A stretch of DNA of 64,000 bases. It comes from Sipunculus nudus. Taxonomy: Eukaryota > Annelida > Sipuncula > Golfingiida > Sipunculidae. Position 1 is the first letter of the stretch. Every line of letters begins with the position of its first letter. The notes beneath the pieces were generated by a model, which did no database searches, was not told the origin of the DNA, and saw only the letters and a program-made list of their open reading frames with translations. Below are positions 58,664 to 64,000 of this stretch, piece by piece. The stretch is taken from NCBI GenBank assembly GCA_026874595.1, contig CM049308.1, positions 12,790,001 through 12,854,000 on the forward strand. Direction: 5' to 3'. The position numbers were made by a program, and so were the translations under genes.

Positions 58664-61600
58664 AATGGCCCCCAATGGGGATGGTGTGTGAGGGGGACAC
58701 CAAATACCACATTTTGAAGAAAGTTTTAAAATATGTACTCAAAATGAATTCTGGGAACCTTCCTGGCTATGTATAATGAATTTGTATAATTCATTTTTTT
58801 TGGGCTGCATTTTAAAATTTATAGTTTTGCTCTTTATAAATTTTGCCTACATTAAGTTATATTTATAATGGGAACATCATGAACTTTAAGCTGCAATTTA
58901 AAGCATATCCTACCATCATATTTTTAATTATTTTATCTCTAACCAAATAGTTGTTTTAGCTTCCTTAACTTTTTCTTAAATTCTTATCATTTTATGTTTC
59001 ATCTTCACCTGTATTGGCACCACTGGGCAGCAATGAGTGCTGGATATTGGCGTGGTATTAAATGAATAAATATTATTATTATATTTCCAGTCTTGAATGC
59101 ACTGAAATATCATAATCTTTTAACGGCTTGAACCCATCTCAAATGCCCCCTGCATGTATCTCTGTGTTCTTACAATAGCACATTAAAATACACAATTTTA
59201 CACTACTCTTAACATCTTGAGTACTGTAATGCATGAACTCATTGTGTGTCTGTTGATTTTCAACAGCTGCTGGATAATTTGATAATTTTTTATGTTATAT
59301 AACCTGATAATTTTGTAAAGAAAATAGTAGCAATCCTCCACCAGATCTGTACAGAAATTTACTTAACGAACTTAAAATGCTCAAATATATAATGACTGTT
59401 ATCAAAACTTACCCTGAAGAAGTAGTTGAGGTCAAACACATTCAGGTGTGACTTGTTTTGAACATCAAGAAGACGGAATAAATACTGAAGGGCCTGGGGC
59501 TCCTTTCTGTTCTCCAGAGCCAGCACAAAGTCCAGGTAGGTTTTATAGTCCTATAGTCACCAATAAAGAATATTAGTATAAATAACTCACACACACACAC
59601 ATATATATTTACATCACACCTGATGTTAATTTGTTAACTAAATGAATAACTGTTTAGTATAATCAACAGTCATCAAGACAGTGAACACCATGATGTAACA
59701 TTAAAAGCTATTTTGCCATGAATATATAAAAATAAATGAATATATAAATATAAAAACACATACATGTATATAAACTTTAAAGGAGGTGTTGTGCAACATA
59801 CCATTTCCCCATCATAAGTTAAGCATTCTTGGAAAACTCTGTCCAGGAAAACATCAGTTAGTGTCCCTGTGCCATATCTGCAAAAGGGAATAAAATCAGC
59901 TGAGCTAAAAAACCTTCTGAAATTCCTGTAAGTTTAAATGGTATATTGATCCACTTTAAAGTAGTTCACATGAATGATTAATAGTTTACCAATGACTAGT
60001 CACAGAACTTTACACTGAAATGCATGCAACATCATTAAAACTATCAGTTGAGCTGATTACCGGAAAACCACTGACCAACTTGTTGAATCAACAGTTTGCT
60101 AAACAAAAGCACTGCAAAATGTATGTAATACACCCGTCACATATCTGGTGACCTCTGACCTCATAAAATATGTGTGAATTATCCTGAGAATGTAATTCAG
60201 GTGAGAAACTTTATTGATTATTATGTATAATGAGTTTCATCAAAATCCATAAGATATTTTGTAAGTCGCAATGGTACCACCAAAGTCTGGTGACCTCTGA
60301 CTTCATTGAATATGGGTGGATTTTGCTGGAAATTGAAATTAGGTGAGATATTTTACTGATTAATATTTGTCTCCAGTTTTATTAAAATCCATCATATTCC
60401 TCTAAGTTATTGCGCTGACACCGCAAAGTAGCATTGTGACTTCTAACCTCATTAAATATGCGTGGACTTTGCCTATAATCAAACTCTGGTAAGTTAATCT
60501 ATTGGTAGGTAGTTCAGACCTCCCACTCACTTTTTTATGATTTTGTGACTTTTTTTGTAAAATTTTTTGCTATTTTTATGCTCTTTACAAGCGCTTTTAT
60601 TTGGTTGAGATAGGAATTCCAATCTCAACTGGCAATCTTCCAGCTGAGATGGGAATTCCCATCTAAACGGTTGAGATGTGAATAGTCACTGTTATTCCAA
60701 TATCAACTAGTTGACATTGGAATATTCAAATGTTCATTGGTTCACATTGAAATATCCCCACATGAACCAGTTTGCTTTGGGATATCCTGAAATACACTAG
60801 TTTTCTTTAGCATTTCTGATTATTATAGCTTATATGTAACTTGGTAAAACAGTCTTTTTTGGAATAACCTGAAATACACTAATCTTACCCTTGTTGTTAA
60901 GATTTTATTTTAAGTTTCAATTACTGTTAAGTGTACACAAGAATATCTGATTTTCTGTTAATTTTCTGTGATAAGATGACAATACAGGGCCCACCTTAGA
61001 ACACTGACCAGCTGAATAAAAGCATAGATATTAATATTAATATATACAGATTTGAGGGAATGAAACAGACTAGGAATTCATGTGTATCAATTCCATAACC
61101 AAACTGTAATCACAATTTAAACTATGTAGTATGCAGCATTTACAATAAATAATTTAAACACTTTAAGATCTATTTAACACTTATAAGCACATCAAATGTA
61201 GAAAAAAATAGTTTATAGAGTAAATCTTTCAGCTTTACATGTTTAATGATAATTCCAAAGTTATAAAAGCTTCCAAGCATATAATGAAAAAAAATGGCTT
61301 TCCTCCGAAATACAGCACTGTTATAAATGTTTTACCATATTAAAACAAATTAGTTTAACTAAAATATTGCAACATATTGTTTTAATATAGTTACAAATGA
61401 CATGAATGGTCATAAAGTTTTCTTCTGTGGAGCCTTCATCTGATGTAAACCTGAATTTAAGAACATCAGCTGGAGAATGGAGACCCCAGCTCATAAACAA
61501 CAATGTACAATGAAATCTAGCTGCAGTTTAATTCAAACTAGACTAGATAATAGTATAAAGGAGTAAAACATTTTTAAATCACTCCCACAATTTCATGATT

Positions 61601-62606
61601 TTACATATCTATTTATTATAATAACAAAATATTTTTTTTCAATAGCTTATCCAGAAATATATCTACAATTTTAGTGTTGGTTTATTTATGTATAAGATTA
61701 ATTATGAAACGTTACCTTTAATTGTATCTGAATCATTCTTCAAATACTGAGATGTACATCATAACAGAACAAGAAGAATGCATTTTTCCATGTGCCAGTA
61801 TGTAAAACTGTGCCAGTATGTACATTGTGACATATACATCATATACAGCAGTTTAGGTCATGAATATGTCAACAGCTGTTAAGGATATTGCATATGATAT
61901 TTTCATCCTTTACAAGAAAGAACTATTTTTACTCTAGCCCACACACCACTTGTGTAACATGCAATGCAAATATACACATATGGTAGTTTGAGCACTATGC
62001 AAAATAGCCACAGATCTGAAGTTGAAACAAATGTTATTGGGTAATTACATAAAATTTATGATTTTATTATTATGTTACTTATTTGATGCTAATTTGGGAA
62101 ATTTTATGATTTTATGCCAGTGTGGGAGGCCTGGTAGTTATTGGTGAGTTTAGTGTTAATCTATCTATGCCCTGGTAAGTTATCATGGCGACACTAAAAG
62201 TTAATGGACGGACAGATGGAGAAACGGTGGGTATACCATAATAGGTCCTGTCATAGACAGGGGTACCAAAAAAATGTAGGGAGGCTGTTTACCAGTTGTT
62301 ACATTTAACATTCAACTTAAGTAAAATTGACTTTACTTCCCTTTTTGTAAACCCCTGTTTCTCAGTTTAAAGATTTGTATTTCAGTTCTATTCAGTTCAT
62401 ACATAACACTGGCCTGTCCAGCTCCTCTACATAACACTGACTAGGCCAGCTCCTCTACATAACACTGACCTGGCCAGCTCCTCTTTACTCAACATCCCAT
62501 TGTGATCTTTGTCCAGATTCAAGTACTGCCCATATACCCTAAGGGCAGACGGAGCAGAAAACCAGTTAGACTCCTGCATGTCTTTGGACAAATCTTCATC
62601 CCGCAA
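51588..62606 (-). CDS. PPP2R3C: Protein phosphatase 2A regulatory subunit B''-gamma (PPP2R3C/G5PR), 5' partial
   Basis: Regulatory subunit that binds and targets PP2A, and contains EF-hands. Constant exons on - are 62606-62470, 59877-59802, 59550-59413 and 58308-58181, followed by one of two last exons (55070-54947 or 51699-51588). Phases match throughout (0/2, 2/0, 0/0, 0/2, 2/stop). Recognisable family blocks are NWFSAPSALRVYGQYLNLDK, an EF-hand loop DKDHNGMLSKEE, YGTGTLTDVFLDRVFQECLT, DYKTYLDFVLALENRKEP, VSFQDVKDEIFDMVKP and ILIDLNGFWTYENRE. The visible part gives about 196-200 residues of a family usually near 450, so upstream exons lie beyond the window's right edge. Introns hold a minisatellite derived from its own exon end. 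The identification rests on recalled family sequence and is very secure. Confidence 0.96.
51700..54946 (-). other. Intron / 3' UTR between the two last exons
   Basis: AT-rich, without supported genes or clear repeats. The part next to 54947 would be 3' UTR of the proximal isoform. The ORFs here (for example 51848-52204) have no recognisable domain. Confidence 0.5.
54947..55070 (-). CDS. PPP2R3C: PPP2R3C last exon, proximal version (b)
   Basis: Acceptor 'tttgttgacag', same entry phase 2 as the distal version, 40 codons plus TAA. It encodes NHGDIVVSILIDLNSFWTYE, then a different tail VIVPDPREDTQVLSIHG. AATAAA on - lies about 180 bp downstream (54768-54763). It is open, with a good acceptor and its own poly(A) signal, so it looks like a usable alternative terminal exon, though transcript evidence is needed. 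Confidence 0.88.
55071..56185 (-). other. PPP2R3C intron, nothing recognised
   Basis: Low-complexity AT-rich intron between the proximal last exon and the minisatellite. Confidence 0.45.
56186..58180. repeat. 66-bp minisatellite derived from the PPP2R3C exon end and 5' splice site
   Basis: About 25 units of 66 bp (some 69 bp) from 56186 to 57845, then more diverged units up to the exon at 58181. On the - strand each unit has 38 nt that align without gaps to the last 38 nt of exon 58308-58181, including AGTGACCTCAT..CAG. Then come a donor-like GTGGGT or GTAGGT and ~20 nt of intron start ending CCTGACTGAT. The peptide read is DPESMTLSDLMYRWVAAEIV against DPFRITLSDLIA in the real exon. Since 66 = 3 x 22, long frames stay open on both strands (56408-57550 on -, 56444-57748 on +). 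I do not call them genes. Confidence 0.93.
58181..58308 (-). CDS. PPP2R3C: PPP2R3C exon, source of the minisatellite
   Basis: 128 nt, phase 0 in and 2 out. Acceptor 'gtgattccag', donor 'gtaggt'. It encodes AIQEQMKLHGQEPVSFQDVK, then DEIFDMVKPADPFRITLSDL. Intron retention would meet a TAG three bases past the exon, so the array's open frame is not simply continuous with it. Confidence 0.95.
58578..58661. repeat. (AT)n(AG)n compound microsatellite
   Basis: About 50 bases of AT dinucleotides followed by about 32 bases of AG, in the intron between the 59413 and 58308 exon borders. The rest of this intron is AT-rich without features. Confidence 0.95.
59413..59550 (-). CDS. PPP2R3C: PPP2R3C exon
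   Basis: 138 nt, 46 codons, phase 0/0. Acceptor 'ggtgactatag', donor 'gtaagt'. It encodes DYKTYLDFVLALENRKEPQA through LNVFDLNYFFR, a strongly conserved part of the helical EF-hand region. Confidence 0.95.
59802..59877 (-). CDS. PPP2R3C: PPP2R3C exon
   Basis: 76 nt, phase 2 in and 0 out. Acceptor 'cccttttgcag', donor 'gtatgt'. It encodes YGTGTLTDVFLDRVFQECLT and YDGEM. Confidence 0.95.
60139..60510. repeat. ~125-bp tandem repeat, three diverged copies
   Basis: 'ggtgacctctgacctcat', 'ggtgacctctgacttcat' and 'ttgtgacttctaacctcat' start three successive units in a PPP2R3C intron. Confidence 0.7.
60604..60723. repeat. Cluster of three consecutive palindromes
   Basis: 60604-60629 is a 26-bp palindrome centred on GAATTC with one mismatched pair. 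60647-60664 is a perfect 18-bp palindrome (agatgggaattcccatct). 60694-60723 is a 30-bp palindrome centred on ACTAGT with one mismatched pair. All lie in 120 bp of intron, and further half-palindromic sequence continues to about 60800. Confidence 0.9.
60801..62403. other. PPP2R3C intron, nothing recognised
   Basis: AT-rich intron. At 62195-62225 a 'ggacggacagatgg' tract resembles the inverted start of the GTCCGTC-type repeats. No coding content. Confidence 0.45.
62404..62483. repeat. 28-bp triplication of an exon/donor junction
   Basis: On -, the exon end GAGGAGCTGGCCAG followed by GTCAGTGTTATGTA is repeated twice more directly downstream. The extra junctions read CTA/GTCAGT and CAG/GCCAGT. 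The first copy is the genuine exon end because its phase (2) fits the next exon. Confidence 0.9.
62470..62606 (-). CDS. PPP2R3C: PPP2R3C exon with EF-hand (most 5' visible)
   Basis: 137 nt, phase 0 in and 2 out. Acceptor 'gtttgatacag', donor 'gtcagt'. It encodes LRDEDLSKDMQESNWFSAPS, then the EF-hand loop DKDHNGMLSKEEL, with Asp, Asp, Asn, Gly and Glu at the calcium-coordinating positions. Confidence 0.95.
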
Positions 62607-63060
62607 CTGTATCAAACAGAAAATATCAGTATTAAACAACTGAATTTCATTATCTGAAAGATAATCAGACTTGATACTCACAGACTTATTTGCAAATAAT
62701 TCTTTCATATTTACCATCATGAAATTTTATGGAAAGAGTGCCAGATTTTACATTTATTAGGGGCAAGGTGTTTATTTATAGTTCAGGGAATGTTAATCTG
62801 TTACTAACACACATGATCTGTTAGATTTCTAAAACTAAACAAGGGAAATGCAAAGCTAAGCATCCCTTGCACTGGCATAATTAGAATGGGTGTATCACAC
62901 AGTGTGAAAATGAGGAGGGCAGCTCTCTGGCCTTGACCTTTGCTGCTGAGATCTCAATTTAAATAGGGTTCTTCATCCATGGGTGGGTGAGCCATATATG
63001 CAAGATGAAAGGTTTTGGTCACACAATTTGGCTTAAAATGGGTCCAAAAAGCTTTTAAGC
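62607..63060. other. PPP2R3C intron, nothing recognised
   Basis: No further upstream PPP2R3C exon is visible here or to the window end. Confidence 0.5.
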
Positions 63061-63900
63061 CCTCAGCCCTTAGGCTGATGGACTATTGTCGTCACCCAAG
63101 CTGTCCGTCTGTCCGTCCATCCTGCGTCCGTTAACTTTTACCTTGTGAGCAGGATATCTGGAAAAGGATTCACCGTCAGAATTTTATTTCCTCCGTAAAG
63201 ATGTATATTGACAAAATCTCGGTCAAGTTCGAAGATGGGTGACCTTGACCTATTTTTACATTTTAGAGCTGATTATAGAAAAACACTTAGATGCTTATTA
63301 CTCAGGAACCATTTGGTGGATTTTCACAAAACTTACTATGATTATTGGGACTGATAGTCTGTACCTGCTACACAAGTTTGGTGGCGCACCTACAATTTCT
63401 GATTTTAAATGAATTTTTCTCGTATTTTTCAACTTTGGGCTTGTGAGCGGGATATCTCTAAAAGGATTCACCGTAGGAATTTTATTTTTTGGGTGAAGAT
63501 GTATATTGACAAAATCTCGGTCAAGTTTGAAGATGGCTGACCTTGACCTATTTTTCTACGTTTTAGAGCTGATTATAGAAAAAACATTTAGAAGCTTATT
63601 TCTCAGGAACCATTGGGTGGATTTTCACAATACTTACTATGATCATAGGGACTGATGGTCTGTAACTGCTGCACAAGTTTGGGGGTGCCACCTACAATTT
63701 CTGATTTTTAATGAATTTTTCTTGGATTTTGAAACTTTGGCCTTGTGAGCGAATATATCTCTAAAAGGATTCACAATAGGAATTTTATTTCTTTGGTGAA
63801 GATGTAAATCGACAAAATCTCGGTCAAGTTCGAAGATGGGTGACCTTGACCTACTTTTTAAGGTCACAGAGCTTATAATAGAATAAAAATTATTTTTCAG
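63061..63900 (+). repeat. ~300-bp module repeat with hairpin start
   Basis: Starts with the perfect hairpin CAGCC-CTTA-GGCTG (63064-63077), then a GTCCGTCTGTCCGTCC tract. Three modules follow at about 63140, 63437 and 63743 ('cttgtgagc..gatatct'). Each has 'ctcggtcaagtt' and a decayed 'ggtggcgcacctacaattt'. The design parallels the AGCTCAGCTGAC family. Confidence 0.8.
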
Positions 63901-64000
63901 GAAGCATTTGGTGGATTGTTATGAATCATGGTACATACCTCTCCATTTTAAATGTATAACTGAGACATGTACAGATATACATCCATGTGAGAACAGATAT

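Overview
The window looks like nuclear DNA of a marine invertebrate, most probably a mollusc such as a bivalve. The evidence is that it is AT-rich, has long introns with GT-AG borders, and carries Ty3/gypsy retrotransposons, a tyrosine-recombinase retroelement and many non-autonomous repeats with internal tandem modules. The phylum is inferred from repeat style and was not measured. There are no bacterial-type operons, rRNA, tRNA or CRISPR arrays that I can support.

Two protein-coding genes converge. On the + strand (2829-32855, 5' end before the window) eight exons join in frame. They encode five furin-like cysteine-rich modules, one per ~100-bp phase-1 exon, then a three-exon Ly6/uPAR (LU) domain and a hydrophobic GPI-type tail. 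On the - strand (62606-51588, 5' end beyond the window) is the C-terminal part of PPP2R3C, the B''-gamma regulatory subunit of protein phosphatase 2A. It has four constant exons followed by two different candidate last exons (54947-55070 and 51588-51699).

The introns of the + gene are full of mobile DNA. 6747-12402 is a tyrosine-recombinase element on the - strand (SGNH-hydrolase ORF, then recombinase ORF). Its terminal sequences are arranged as split direct repeats, as in Ngaro/PAT-type retrotransposons, but I see no reverse transcriptase. 13496-19081 is a decayed gypsy element whose RNase H region is interrupted by a Helentron-like element. 22243-27007 is a second gypsy element with both LTRs and a 5-bp target duplication, on the - strand, apparently inside an older DNA transposon. 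28.3-30.2 kb holds a 280-bp-module element whose relative lies inverted at 43.0-44.2 kb.

From 33.7 to 50 kb I see no gene: this is a repeat-dense intergenic block, dominated by one family that starts with an AGCTCAGCTGAC hairpin. It includes a nearly identical 931-bp tandem duplication.

The PPP2R3C introns contain the most unusual structure. A ~25-copy, 66-bp minisatellite (56186-57845, decaying copies to 58180) is built from the last 38 nt of the neighbouring exon plus its 5' splice site, so the intron carries a long series of decoy exon ends. A smaller 28-bp triplication of another exon/donor junction occurs at 62404-62483.
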